In this document: positions 42,820-51,677 of the stretch, piece after piece
How the letters are laid out: every line of letters starts with the position of its first letter
Numbering within the stretch: the stretch's first letter is position 1
Assembly: GCA_965199335.1 (NCBI GenBank)
Contig: CBDAQZ010000004.1
Span: 973,688-1,037,687 of the forward strand
Length of the DNA: 64,000 nt
Reading direction: 5' to 3'
Source: CBDAQV01 sp965199335
GTDB taxonomy: Bacteria > Pseudomonadota > Alphaproteobacteria > CALMVH01
Made by a program: the position numbers and the translations under genes
The notes under the pieces: model-generated
What the model saw: only the letters and a program-made list of their open reading frames with translations
Databases searched by the model: none
Told to the model about the DNA's origin: nothing

Positions 42820-43700
42820 ACTAGCTCCTGTTCTTCACTGACGGGATACGTGTTGCGTGTGTGTTTCGCTGTCGGCAGCAGCGGCGAATCATCGTCGCGC
42901 ATGTCGACGACCAGGCGCACCGCCGGGACCGGCAGGGATGACTCGCCACAATCGACCATGGTGCCGATGGCGATCTGGCGGCCGAGATAGTTCGGTTCGT
43001 TTCTCCCGCGGCCTTCGCGCTTCAGCAGCGAGCGGTAATGCGTGTGCGCCAGGATATGCGTGCCGGCGCCGTCCGAACCCTTGGCGAGCGCCGCCCATCC
43101 CTTGCGCTGCACCTCGGCCCAGAAGCCGCCAAGCTGGAGCAGCGGCTTGTTCCAGGTGATGCCCGATCCGTCGAGACGACGGTAGCCGCCGTTCAGCGAC
43201 TTGAAATGCGCACCGATGGCAATGCCGGAAGGCACGATGCCGATCTGCAGCAGGCGTGCGAACTCCAGGGCGGGCACGTCGGCGATCAGCGGCGCCTTGC
43301 TCGGCGGCAGGCCATCGACGCGCACCGCAGTGCCGGTCGCGGAAAAATCCTGGCAGCTGCGGAAGCGGCGGCCCAGTGCGAAATCGGGAACCGGCTGCCG
43401 ATGCAGTTTCACATCCACGACCGCATTCGCGCCCACGATTTTCGCCTCGGCCCTCAGGCGCGTCACTACAGTGCGCCAGCCCTTGTCATGATCGACGGTC
43501 CATAGATAGCGTCCCCGCATGCGGCAGGCCCCGGTCACCATGGCGACGGGACGGATGCCGTGACTGCGCGACAGCGACAGTTCGGCGGGCGTCATGGTCG
43601 AAATCCACGGCACCTTGCGGGTGGCCGAGTCTCGCAGACGCTTGCGCGTAACGGCGGCGGTTTCCTTCGATATGCCATATGATTTGCGGGCTCGGCTCAT
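42816..43700 (-). CDS. YbjQ-like two-domain protein, copy B
   Basis: The 294-residue protein has the same two-domain plan but is more diverged: VPWISTMTPAELSLSRSHGI, MVTGACRMRGRYLW, TRLRAEAKIVGANAVVDVKL and FSATGTAVRVDG in domain 1; DVPALEFARLLQIGIVPSGI, then IGTMVDCGES in domain 2. The first residues are basic. The ATG at 43700 lies in the stop of copy A, so the earlier open frame is not coding. Confidence 0.8.
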   Translation of the reverse strand: MSRARKSYGISKETAAVTRKRLRDSATRKVPWISTMTPAELSLSRSHGIRPVAMVTGACRMRGRYLWTVDHDKGWRTVVTRLRAEAKIVGANAVVDVKLHRQPVPDFALGRRFRSCQDFSATGTAVRVDGLPPSKAPLIADVPALEFARLLQIGIVPSGIAIGAHFKSLNGGYRRLDGSGITWNKPLLQLGGFWAEVQRKGWAALAKGSDGAGTHILAHTHYRSLLKREGRGRNEPNYLGRQIAIGTMVDCGESSLPVPAVRLVVDMRDDDSPLLPTAKHTRNTYPVSEEQELV

Positions 43701-44677
43701 ATCTCGCCGCTTTCCTCGTGCACCGGGCCGTCGTTGCGGCTGCGGTTGCTTTCCAGGAAGGGCGACTGGCCGTCGCGCATGTCGACCACGGCGCGTATCT
43801 CCAGCGGCATGTGGCGGTTGGTGCCGGTGTCGACCACCGTGCCCATGACGATGTGGCGGCCCAGGAATTGCGGCGGGCTGTTTTCCTGTTCCACGCGGAT
43901 CAGCTGGCCGAAATTGGTGTGCGCCAGCACGCCGTTGCCCTGCCGCCTGGCATCGGCGGTCAGGTCGGACAGCGCGGTGCGGCGCACCCGTTCCCAGAAA
44001 TTGCCCAGCTCGGTCAGCGGCTGGTTCCACCATGTGCCGGCGCCGGTAAACGTCGTCTGGACATAGCCGGTGCCGCCGACGGTGAAGCCGAGGCTGGCGT
44101 TCAGCCATTGATAATCCGCGCCGATGGCCAGCCCGACCGGGACGATGCCGGCTTCCAGCAGGCGGACGAATTCCAGCGCCGGCACGGTGGCGACGATGGG
44201 GTCGGGGCTGGCGTCGAGACCCTCGACGCGCACGGCGGTACCGACGACGGTGAAATCCATGCTGTTCTCGACCGGCATCTGGATGCGGCGCAGCTTGACG
44301 TCCACGATGGCGTTGGCCCCGACCAGAAGCGCCTCGTGCTTCATCCGGGCAATGGCGTTGCGCCAGCCGTCGGCATGGCCGCGGGTCCAAGAGAATCCGT
44401 AATGGAACCAGCACGTGCCCGATACGGTGGCGACCGGGCGGATACCGTGGCTGCGCGCCAGCATCAGCTCGGCCGGGGTCATGGTGGAAAGCCAGGGCAC
44501 CTTGCCGGCGCGGGCTTCCTTCAGGCGTTCCTGGACGAAGGGCGGCAGTTCATTGTTACGAAGCGCGGTTTCCCAGGCCGCCGCGCGCTCGGGCGAGGAG
44601 GGACCGAAATCCTGTTGCTGACGGCCAGGATCCGAAGGGGCGGTAGGTCCGCTCTTGTTTTTACCGAACCAGGGCAT
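43697..44677 (-). CDS. YbjQ-like two-domain protein, copy A
   Basis: The 326-residue protein starts MPWFGKNKSGPTAPSDPGRQ (short, basic and disordered), then VPWLSTMTPAELMLARSHGI, VSGTCWFHYGFSW, ARMKHEALLVGANAIVDVKL and FTVVGTAVRVEG, and a second half with ATVPALEFVRLLEAGIVPVG and HIVMGTVVDTGT. It is the closest relative of copy B. It follows the small protein at 44739 by about 60 bases. Confidence 0.8.
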   Translation of the reverse strand: MPWFGKNKSGPTAPSDPGRQQQDFGPSSPERAAAWETALRNNELPPFVQERLKEARAGKVPWLSTMTPAELMLARSHGIRPVATVSGTCWFHYGFSWTRGHADGWRNAIARMKHEALLVGANAIVDVKLRRIQMPVENSMDFTVVGTAVRVEGLDASPDPIVATVPALEFVRLLEAGIVPVGLAIGADYQWLNASLGFTVGGTGYVQTTFTGAGTWWNQPLTELGNFWERVRRTALSDLTADARRQGNGVLAHTNFGQLIRVEQENSPPQFLGRHIVMGTVVDTGTNRHMPLEIRAVVDMRDGQSPFLESNRSRNDGPVHEESGEI

Positions 44678-44738
44678 GTGCCGCTCGTTGGGTTGAAGAA
44701 GCGTCCACCCTAGCCGTTATGCGCCGCACAGGGAAGCG

Positions 44739-45125
44739 TTATGACAGCAGGAAATCGTGCAAAACGGTCTGTGCGGATTCGGCGTGTCCCGCCAGGGTCG
44801 ACAGGTCGCTGTTCAGCGCCCCCAGCCAGTCGGGCACCTGCATGTCCTCGGATTTCAGCTTGATGCCCCGGATGATCTGGGTCCGGTTCGCCGCCAGGCG
44901 GCCGCCGTTGAAAGCCAGCGTATAGGTATGCTGCCCCAGCTCGACGCTGACCTGATGCACGTGGCGGGTGGCGGACAGCAGCCCGTCGCGCCGCCGGTCG
45001 ACCCGGACGTGGTCAGGAAACGCGCCCTCCATCCGGGTCGCGAAGCCTTCCATGAAGGCGCGGAAATCGCTCTGCCCGCGCCGCATCCATGCCGCGTTGA
45101 TGTCGAACTGGTTTATCTCGGCCAA
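44739..45125 (-). CDS. small conserved protein heading the YbjQ-like/PspA operon
   Basis: TTG at 45125, with GGAGA about nine bases upstream, starts a 128-residue soluble protein. A helix (FDINAAWMRRGQSDFRAFME) is followed by a beta-rich part (VRVDRRRDGLLSATRHVHQV; TYTLAFNGGRLAANRTQIIR) and a final helix (LGALNSDLSTLAGHAESAQT). No enzyme motif is present. Position suggests a partner or regulator of the YbjQ-like and PspA proteins. Confidence 0.65.
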   Translation of the reverse strand: MAEINQFDINAAWMRRGQSDFRAFMEGFATRMEGAFPDHVRVDRRRDGLLSATRHVHQVSVELGQHTYTLAFNGGRLAANRTQIIRGIKLKSEDMQVPDWLGALNSDLSTLAGHAESAQTVLHDFLLS

Positions 45126-45156
45126 GGTGAAGTCTCCGCGTTAGAAGGTCGCTACA

Positions 45157-45186
45157 ATCTTATGCTCGGAATCCGGTCGATGGCAA
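45157..45186 (-). promoter_or_regulatory. candidate promoter of the YbjQ-like/PspA operon
   Basis: On the minus strand TTGCCA and TAAGAT are separated by 18 bases, with the -10 box 31 bases before the TTG start. This is a housekeeping-type promoter. No sigma-54 element of the kind that drives enterobacterial psp genes is seen here. Confidence 0.4.
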
Positions 45187-45269
45187 ACCTGTCTGAATTC
45201 CTTTTGTAATTTATATGGGCGTCGGTTTAAACTGGATGGATTGTATCTATTCATAGTCTGCAGTGTCAC

Positions 45270-47015
45270 ATGTCGCTCCGATTTAATGACATAAACCCGC
45301 CCGCACCCACCGAGGAGTCGATCGCCCGCGATTACGCGGCCCTGAACGCGGCGCTCGACCGGGGCGACCGTGCGCAGGTGGTGAGGGACTGGGACCGGCA
45401 GGCGCGAGACTACGCAACCTGGAGTGCCGTGGTTTCGATCCACGCCAACCAGAACGTCAACGACCCGGCGGCTGAGGCGGCCGATCGCTATGCCGACAAT
45501 CTGGGGCCGAAGCGCCAGGAACTCAGCGTCGACTTGACCAGACGCCTGCTGGCCGATCCCGATCGCAAGGGGTTGGAAACGCTGGTGGGCGCGCATGCCG
45601 TGCATCTGTGGCAGACCGGCATCGCCACCTTCGATCCCCTGATCAAGGACGATCTGGAGGAAGAATCGAAACTGACCCGGCGCTATCGCAAGCTTATCGC
45701 CGACGGCACGGTCACGCTCGACGGGAAAACGATGGGCCTGGGAGGCCTGTCGCCGCTGGGGCAAAGCCTCCATCGTGAAACCCGCCGTCGCGCCTCGAAG
45801 GCAATGTGGGGTTTTTACGAGGCGAACGGCGAGGAGCTGGGCGAGATATTCGACAAGCTGGTGCATGTCCGCGACGGCATGGCGACGAAGCTCGGGGAGA
45901 CGGGTTATACGCCGCTGGCTTACCAGCTGAACGGCCGGATCGGGTTCGACGCCTCGGACGTCGCGCAATACCGCGAGCAGCTTGCGGCCCAGATCGTGCC
46001 GGTGGTCGGCCGCATCCTGGACAAGCGTCAGGCCGATTTCGGATGGGACCATGTCTATTCCTGGGACAGCAGAATGCGCGATCCCAAGGGAAATCCCAAA
46101 CCTGTCGGCGGCCATGACGCGCTGATGGCGGCGGCCGGAACCATGTTCCGCGCCATGGACCCCAGGTTGTCGGAACTGTTCGAGGACATGACCGAGGGCG
46201 GATTCTTCGATCTGGAGGACAGGCCGGGCAAGGCCTATACGGCGTTCTGCACCACGTTTCCCAGCCTCGGCATGCCATATGTTTTCGGCGGCTTCGAGGG
46301 CGTCTATGCCGATATCAGCCAGGTGGTGCATGAATTCGGGCATGCATTCCAGAACTGGATGAGCCGAAACCAGCCGGTGATCGAATATTTGCAGCCCAGC
46401 AACGAGGCGGGCGAGATTCCGTCCAAGGGTCTGGAATACCTGACCTATGGCTTCATCGAACCGATGGTGGAAAAGGGCGCCGCCGACCGTTACCGCCGCG
46501 CGCACCTGACCAGCGCGATCTGCGCCATGCCCGACGTGCTGCTGGTCGATCACTTCCAGCACGAGGTCTACGCCAATCCCTCGGCAACCACCGCCGACCG
46601 CAACGAGATGTGGCGCGAGCTGGAAAAGAAATACCAGCCGCGCCTCGATTACGGCGACATGGATTACCCCGCCACCGGGGCGCGCTGGCAGACCTATCGC
46701 CACATCTTCGCGTCGCCCTTCTACAACATCGACTACAACATGGCCGAGGGCTGCGCGCTGCAACTGTTGGCAAGGTCGCGCGACGATTTCGCCGGCACGA
46801 TGGAAACCTATGTCGACCTGTGCAAGCGCGGCGGCGAAAGGCCGTTCCTGGAGCTGATCAAGGACGCGGGCCTCGCCTCGCCGTTCGATCCCGATGCGAT
46901 GACAGGAGTGCTGCAGTATGTCGAGACGGAGCTGGGACTTGCTACCGTATCCTCAGGCCCGCTAGGCGGATTGCTCAGGCCCGCATACGGTACGAGCGTC
47001 GGATTGAGACGCTAG
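45270..47015 (+). CDS. M3-family oligoendopeptidase (PepF-like)
   Basis: A cytoplasmic zinc peptidase for short peptides. The 581-residue helical protein has the zinc motif HEFGHAFQNW at about residue 355, with the third ligand Glu in SNEAGEIPSKGLEYLTYGF, and the SPFYNIDYNMAEGCALQL segment typical of the C-terminal M3 domain. No signal peptide. It is transcribed divergently from the YbjQ-like operon. Confidence 0.9.
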   Translation: MSLRFNDINPPAPTEESIARDYAALNAALDRGDRAQVVRDWDRQARDYATWSAVVSIHANQNVNDPAAEAADRYADNLGPKRQELSVDLTRRLLADPDRKGLETLVGAHAVHLWQTGIATFDPLIKDDLEEESKLTRRYRKLIADGTVTLDGKTMGLGGLSPLGQSLHRETRRRASKAMWGFYEANGEELGEIFDKLVHVRDGMATKLGETGYTPLAYQLNGRIGFDASDVAQYREQLAAQIVPVVGRILDKRQADFGWDHVYSWDSRMRDPKGNPKPVGGHDALMAAAGTMFRAMDPRLSELFEDMTEGGFFDLEDRPGKAYTAFCTTFPSLGMPYVFGGFEGVYADISQVVHEFGHAFQNWMSRNQPVIEYLQPSNEAGEIPSKGLEYLTYGFIEPMVEKGAADRYRRAHLTSAICAMPDVLLVDHFQHEVYANPSATTADRNEMWRELEKKYQPRLDYGDMDYPATGARWQTYRHIFASPFYNIDYNMAEGCALQLLARSRDDFAGTMETYVDLCKRGGERPFLELIKDAGLASPFDPDAMTGVLQYVETELGLATVSSGPLGGLLRPAYGTSVGLRR

Positions 47016-47031
47016 CGGGATTGCATGTCCA

Positions 47032-47280
47032 TCAATCGTAATCGTCGATAATCGCAAATCCACCTACCAGGGCGGCGCTCCCCAAAACGACTGCAAGAGC
47101 GGCGTAGCCTTTTTCCTGTCGCGGTGAAAAGCCATCCATCGTCTGGGCCTGCCCGTTCGCTGCCGCATTCTGACCGACATCCCACATTCCTATTCCCACC
47201 ATATCCAGAGCGCCTCCTGCGGGAATAAGGGCAAATCCGAGAAGAAGCCGCAGGGCCGCGCCCGAAGCGTAATCACTCAT
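47032..47280 (-). CDS. small membrane protein of unknown function
   Basis: The ATG at 47280 has GGAG eight bases upstream. The 82-residue protein has two hydrophobic segments (LRLLLGFALIPAGGALDMVG and AALAVVLGSAALVGGFAIID) separated by a polar, Gln/Asn-rich loop. No family is recognised. Confidence 0.55.
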   Translation of the reverse strand: MSDYASGAALRLLLGFALIPAGGALDMVGIGMWDVGQNAAANGQAQTMDGFSPRQEKGYAALAVVLGSAALVGGFAIIDDYD

Positions 47281-47777
47281 TACCGGCTCCAATCAATATA
47301 TAATAATGTGTTAATTCATACGGGAGGTCGCCAGCAATTGCAACCTAATCGCCAATATCATTACTGGTATCTAGCGATGATGAGCCGAGGAAAATCGAAC
47401 TCCTGACCTCTGTGTGCGATTGCAGCGCTCTACCAATTTCTGACGGATGGGGCTGCAAAAGTGTTGGATACTTGTTGAGCCGCCACAAGGTGTAGCTGAT
47501 ACGATCATGCTATTGTTGGCATTGTGCATCGGGCGCCAGGTATTCGATGCTTCCACGACAACAAAATAGAGATTTACCATTGGCGGAGTGCTTATTCCAA
47601 ATCGTTATTCCTGATGATAATTGGTCATCAGTGCCACACCCGCAAACGGCACCTTCGGGGATTTTGCCGTCAGGGCATGTGTTCATGCATTCGAATTGGC
47701 CGGAACCATGCAGCCAGCAGAGATATATTCATGGCAAAAGATAGAATTTTTTTCACGGAATTACCTATTGTTGATAA
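47281..47777. other. AT-rich remnant between tRNA-Ala and its partial copy
   Basis: No convincing gene is found in this nearly 500-base stretch. It contains a displaced partial tRNA-Ala copy (47382-47436) and about 340 bases of AT-richer sequence with only short, overlapping frames. This is the expected look of a decayed integrative element. Confidence 0.6.
47382..47436 (-). pseudogene. partial, degenerate tRNA-Ala copy (possible att remnant)
   Basis: 55 bases match the 3' two-thirds of the intact tRNA-Ala (47783-47838) with about four differences, one of them a one-base deletion in the anticodon stem. The remainder of the acceptor stem and D arm is missing. It is in the same orientation as the intact gene. 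Confidence 0.85.
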
Positions 47778-47853
47778 TGGTGGAGCCGAGGAGAGTCGAA
47801 CTCCTGACCTCTGCAGTGCGATTGCAGCGCTCTACCAACTGAGCTACGGCCCC
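47778..47853 (-). tRNA. tRNA-Ala (CGC anticodon)
   Basis: Full cloverleaf on the minus strand: acceptor GGGGCCG/CGGCTCC with the G3-U70 wobble that marks alanine tRNAs, D stem GCTC/GAGC, anticodon stem CTGCA/TGCAG with loop ATCGCAC (anticodon CGC), T arm with GTTCGACTC, and encoded CCA. Confidence 0.95.
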
Positions 47854-47962
47854 GTTCCTGTGCCCCGTGACTATGCGGGAGGGCGGCGATTCCTGTCAAG
47901 CTTGCCAGCGGGCGCGAATCCTTCTAGTCCGAACCGGTGTCGACCTAAACGTAGGGGGTGCC

Positions 47963-48253
47963 ATGCACGCCGTTTTCCTGGTCATAGACGAGGCGCTGAA
48001 CCTCTATATGTGGTGCCTGATCATCATGGCGATCATGAGCTGGCTGCTGGCGTTCAATGTCCTCAACCGTGGCAATCCCACCGTCTACCGCATCTTCCAG
48101 TTCTTCGAACAGATCACCGAGCCGGTGTTGCGGCCGATCCGCCGCATGATCCCGCCCATCGGCGGGCTGGACGTGTCGCCGGTGGTCCTGATCCTGCTGA
48201 TCCAGCTGCTGCATCACCTGATCTGGGACAATTTCCTGCTTCCCTATCCATGA
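47963..48253 (+). CDS. YggT-family integral membrane protein
   Basis: The 96-residue protein has two membrane helices (LYMWCLIIMAIMSWLLAFNV; SPVVLILLIQLLHHLIW) and the family core VYRIFQFFEQITEPVLRPIR followed by RMIPP. YggT proteins are linked to cell division or osmotic tolerance. The ATG at 47963 follows a GGGGGTG site; the ORF extends upstream only through the tRNA gene. folD starts eight bases later. Confidence 0.88.
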   Translation: MHAVFLVIDEALNLYMWCLIIMAIMSWLLAFNVLNRGNPTVYRIFQFFEQITEPVLRPIRRMIPPIGGLDVSPVVLILLIQLLHHLIWDNFLLPYP

Positions 48254-48260
48254 GCGTTTC

Positions 48261-49127
48261 ATGAGTGCCGACATCATCGACGGGCACGGCATCGCCGCCC
48301 GCATCAGGTCCGAACTGGCGCAGGCGATCGCCCACAGCAAGCATGCCCGTCCGCCGGGCCTTGCCGTGGTGCTGGTGGGCGATGATCCCGCCAGCCACGT
48401 CTATGTCCGCAACAAGCTGAAGGCATCGGCGGAGATCGGAGTCAAGAGCTTCGAGCATCGCCTGCCGGCCGAAACGCCCGAGGCCGAGCTGCTGGCGCTG
48501 GTGCATCGCCTGAATGCCGACGATGCGGTCGATGGCATACTTGTGCAGATGCCGCTGCCGAAGCACATCGACGAGCGCAAGGTGATCGAGGCGGTCGACC
48601 CGGACAAGGATGTCGACGGGTTCCACCCCGTCAATCTCGGCCGCATGGTCGCGGGCCTGCCGGGCTTCATCCCGTGCACGCCGCTGGGCTGCATGAAGCT
48701 GGTCAAGCACGCCCGCCACGACATCGCCGGGCTGAAGGCGCTGGTCATCGGGCGCTCGATCACCGTCGGCAAGCCGGCGGCGCTGCTGCTGGCGGCGGAA
48801 AACTGTACCGTGACCATCGCCCATTCCAAAACGCAGGACCTCGCCGCCGAAGTCGGCGCCGCCGATATCGTGGTCGCCGCCGTGGGCCGGGCGGAGATGG
48901 TGAAGGGCGCGTGGATCAAGCCGGGCGCGATCGTCATCGATGTCGGCATCAACCGCCGCGACGACGGCAGCCTGTGCGGCGATGTCGAATTCGCCGCCGC
49001 TATGGAACGCGCCTCCGCCGTCACGCCGGTACCGCGCGGCGTCGGGCCGATGACCATCGCCTATCTGCTGGCCAACACCTGGCGCAGCTTCGGCCACAGG
49101 AACGGCCTGCACCATCTTGACGCCTGA
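48261..49127 (+). CDS. folD: methylenetetrahydrofolate dehydrogenase / cyclohydrolase
   Basis: Interconverts methylene-, methenyl- and formyl-tetrahydrofolate. The catalytic Lys is in HVYVRNKLKASAEIG, the NADP-binding part is LVIGRSITVGKPAALLL, and the C-terminal signature PRGVGPMTIAYLLANT is intact. 288 residues, normal length. Together with yggT and the GT9 gene it forms a plus-strand operon. Confidence 0.96.
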   Translation: MSADIIDGHGIAARIRSELAQAIAHSKHARPPGLAVVLVGDDPASHVYVRNKLKASAEIGVKSFEHRLPAETPEAELLALVHRLNADDAVDGILVQMPLPKHIDERKVIEAVDPDKDVDGFHPVNLGRMVAGLPGFIPCTPLGCMKLVKHARHDIAGLKALVIGRSITVGKPAALLLAAENCTVTIAHSKTQDLAAEVGAADIVVAAVGRAEMVKGAWIKPGAIVIDVGINRRDDGSLCGDVEFAAAMERASAVTPVPRGVGPMTIAYLLANTWRSFGHRNGLHHLDA

Positions 49128-50097
49128 ACCCGCTTCGATCGTCGTCTACACGGGTCTCGACCTGGTCGGCGACGGGCTGATGAAGCTGCCGTTCCTGCGC
49201 GCGCTGCGGCAGGCCTATCCGAACGCAACGATCACCTGGCTCGCCGGCAAGGGCCGCACCGTCTACGCCGGCATGCTGGCGCCGCTGGTCGCCGGGTTGA
49301 TCGACGAGGTGATCGAGGATGCCGGCATCGGCACAAGCTGGCGCGAATTGCTCAAGCGCCCCCTGGCGGGCCGCCGTTTCGACCTGGTCATCGATACGCA
49401 GCGCCGCGTCAAGACGACGCTGATCCTGCGCCGCATCCGGCACGGTACGTTCGTCTCCGGGGCGGCGGATTTCCGTCTGTCGGATCGCAGGCCGCCCGGC
49501 GCTTATGCCAAGAAACGGCGCATGGTGGAGGCGTTGCTGGACCTGGTCGCGGCTGCCAGTGGGCAGCATGCCCGGCTCGATGTCGCGCTGATACTGGATA
49601 CATCTTACAGGGAAGCGGCATCACGGGTGCTGCCGCAAGCCAGGTATGCCGGCTTCGCCCCCGGCGCGGGCGGCACTCACAAGCGCTGGCCGCTGGAGCG
49701 GTTCATCGCGCTTGCGGTGGCGCTGACCGCCGAGGGCTATACGCCTGTATTCCTGCTGGGGCCGGACGAGGCCGCATGGCGCGAAGGCCTCGCCCAATCC
49801 GTGCCGGGCGCGCTGTTTCCCCTGCAGACCGGCGGCGACGAACAGCTGAGGAAATCGCCGCTGTTCACAATCGCGGTCGCCGAGCGGCTGGCGCTGGCCG
49901 TCGCCAACGACAGCGGCACCGGCCACATGCTGGCCGCCGCCGATGTCAGGCTGGTGTCCCTGTTCGGGCCGACCGACCCTGCCAAGTTCGCCCCTTACGT
50001 AACCCGCGCCGCCATCGTGCGCGCACAGGATTTCGGCGGGGATGCGATGGAGGCGATTCCGGTCGAGGCGGTGCTGAAGGCTGCCTTATCCCAGTAA
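49117..50097 (+). CDS. glycosyltransferase family 9 (heptosyltransferase-like)
   Basis: TTG at 49117 overlaps the end of folD by 11 bases. The 326-residue protein has the GT-B features of lipopolysaccharide heptosyltransferases: GLDLVGDGLMKLPFLRALRQ, FAPGAGGTHKRWPLERF, NDSGTGHMLAAAD and FGPTDPAKFAP. It probably adds a heptose or another sugar to lipopolysaccharide core. Sugar specificity is not readable. Confidence 0.87.
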   Translation: MTPEPASIVVYTGLDLVGDGLMKLPFLRALRQAYPNATITWLAGKGRTVYAGMLAPLVAGLIDEVIEDAGIGTSWRELLKRPLAGRRFDLVIDTQRRVKTTLILRRIRHGTFVSGAADFRLSDRRPPGAYAKKRRMVEALLDLVAAASGQHARLDVALILDTSYREAASRVLPQARYAGFAPGAGGTHKRWPLERFIALAVALTAEGYTPVFLLGPDEAAWREGLAQSVPGALFPLQTGGDEQLRKSPLFTIAVAERLALAVANDSGTGHMLAAADVRLVSLFGPTDPAKFAPYVTRAAIVRAQDFGGDAMEAIPVEAVLKAALSQ

Positions 50098-50134
50098 TTG
50101 TCGTCCTCCCTTTCGCAGAGGATGACTGATCAGA

Positions 50135-50281
50135 TCAGAAATCGCTGCAGCGCCCGCCCACTTCCCAATCGCCGTAGCGTGTCGGCTCGGGTCCGGCGGG
50201 GCCGCCGGTTTCGGGCACCGGCTTCTGTTCCGTCTTGTCCTTGGGCTTTTGCGGCCCGGTTTCCGTCTTGTCCTTATCCAT
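50135..50281 (-). CDS. DUF1674 family, succinate dehydrogenase assembly factor 4-like
   Basis: The 48-residue protein has a Lys/Thr/Pro-rich start and the DUF1674 ending PEPTRYGDWEVGGRCSDF. In mitochondria the family (SdhAF4) binds flavinylated SdhA and helps complex II assembly. ATG at 50281. It is antisense to the GT9-rsmB gap and too short to be found easily. Confidence 0.87.
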   Translation of the reverse strand: MDKDKTETGPQKPKDKTEQKPVPETGGPAGPEPTRYGDWEVGGRCSDF

Positions 50282-50343
50282 CGTGGTAGAATGCCATTGT
50301 CCGGCTTGCCACGCCAGTGCGGGCGTGGTCCATATCGCCGCCA

Positions 50344-51615
50344 ATGTCCATCGATCCTCACACGACCGCCCGCGCCGTCGCCCTCGGGCTGCTGCAGACC
50401 GTGCTCGACCGCCGTCAGCCCCTCGACATCGCGCTTGAGGCCAATGCGGCGATGGAGGCACTGGAGGCGCGCGACCGAGGCTTCGCCCGACTGCTGGTCG
50501 CGACCGTGCTGCGTCATCTCGGTACGCTGGATCATGCGATCGACGGGGCGCTGACCCAGCCCGACCTGCATCCGGCGGCGCGACATATATTGCGCCTGGC
50601 GCTGGCGCAGCTACGCTATCTCGGCACCCCGCCGCATGCCGCGATCTCCAGCGCGGTCGACCTGGCCGACGGCCACGCGCCCAGGCTCAAGGGGCTGGTC
50701 AACGCCATATTGCGGCGTCACGACACGCTGGTGTTCGACGAAAGCCCCGCCATCAACATGCCGCCCTGGCTTTGGCAGCGCTGGGAAGCGGCCTATGGCG
50801 ATGCCGCCGCCGCGATCGTCGCCGCGTCGCTTGCCGAAGCGCCGCTGGATTTCACGGTCAAGGGCAACCCCGGCGACTGGGCCGCGCCTCTCGAAGCGCA
50901 GCTAATGCCGATGGGCACGCTGCGGCGGCAGGCGGGCGGCGGGGTCGAGATGCTGCCCGGCTTCGACCAGGGCGCATGGTGGGTCCAGGATCTGTCTGCC
51001 TCGCTGCCGGTCAAGCTGATGGGCGATCTTGCCGGCAAAATCGTGTTCGATCTCTGCGCCGCGCCCGGCGGCAAGACGGCCCGGCTCTGTGCCGCCGGCG
51101 CGACCGTGACCGCGCTCGATCGCTCCCGGCCGAGGCTAAAGCGGCTGCAGCAGAATCTTGATCGCCTGAAGCTGCAGGCGGAGGTCGTTGCGGCGGATGC
51201 GGCCAGCTGGCGGCCCGACCTCCTCGCCGATGCCATCCTGCTCGACGCGCCGTGCCTTGCCACCGGCACGATGCGCCGCCACCCCGACATTCCATGGCTG
51301 AAGACCGCCGCCGATCTCGAGTCGCTCGCGGCATTGCAGGCGCGCCTGCTCGACCACGCTGCCACCTTGCTGAAACCGGGCGGCATGCTGGTCTATTGCA
51401 CCTGCTCCCTCGAGCCGGAAGAGGGAGGGGAGCAGGTCGAGGCCTTCCTGGCAAGGAACGGCAAGTTCGCCCGCCAGGCGATTTCGGCAGACGAGTTGCC
51501 GGGACTGGCGGATTTGCTGACACAAAAAGGGGATATTCGCGCCTTACCGATGCATTTGGCGGAGCATGGCGGCATGGACGGCTTCTTCGTGGCGCGGCTG
51601 GTCTATTCTGCTTGA
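50344..51615 (+). CDS. rsmB: 16S rRNA m5C methyltransferase, RsmB/Sun family
   Basis: Transfers a methyl group from SAM to cytosine in 16S rRNA. N-terminal NusB-like helical domain (residues about 1-135: HTTARAVALGLLQTVLDRRQ; RDRGFARLLVATVLRHLGTL). The catalytic domain has VFDLCAAPGGKTARL (SAM site), LLDAPCLATGTMRRHPDI and VYCTCSLEPEEG (the two catalytic Cys). ATG at 50344 is used; the frame starts earlier at 50317. Confidence 0.92.
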   Translation: MSIDPHTTARAVALGLLQTVLDRRQPLDIALEANAAMEALEARDRGFARLLVATVLRHLGTLDHAIDGALTQPDLHPAARHILRLALAQLRYLGTPPHAAISSAVDLADGHAPRLKGLVNAILRRHDTLVFDESPAINMPPWLWQRWEAAYGDAAAAIVAASLAEAPLDFTVKGNPGDWAAPLEAQLMPMGTLRRQAGGGVEMLPGFDQGAWWVQDLSASLPVKLMGDLAGKIVFDLCAAPGGKTARLCAAGATVTALDRSRPRLKRLQQNLDRLKLQAEVVAADAASWRPDLLADAILLDAPCLATGTMRRHPDIPWLKTAADLESLAALQARLLDHAATLLKPGGMLVYCTCSLEPEEGGEQVEAFLARNGKFARQAISADELPGLADLLTQKGDIRALPMHLAEHGGMDGFFVARLVYSA

Positions 51616-51677
51616 CGTTCCAAATAGTTCGGACTACTTAAGCGCCGATATAGAGACCCCCCTGCGAGGGAATAATC

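Noticed and set aside
45141..46763. 540-codon minus-strand frame across the M3 peptidase
   Set aside because: Antisense to a gene with an intact HEFGH motif. It also runs through the promoter region of the YbjQ-like operon.
47371..47580. 69-codon minus-strand frame in the tRNA-Ala remnant region
   Set aside because: It runs through the displaced tRNA copy and has no protein-like pattern.
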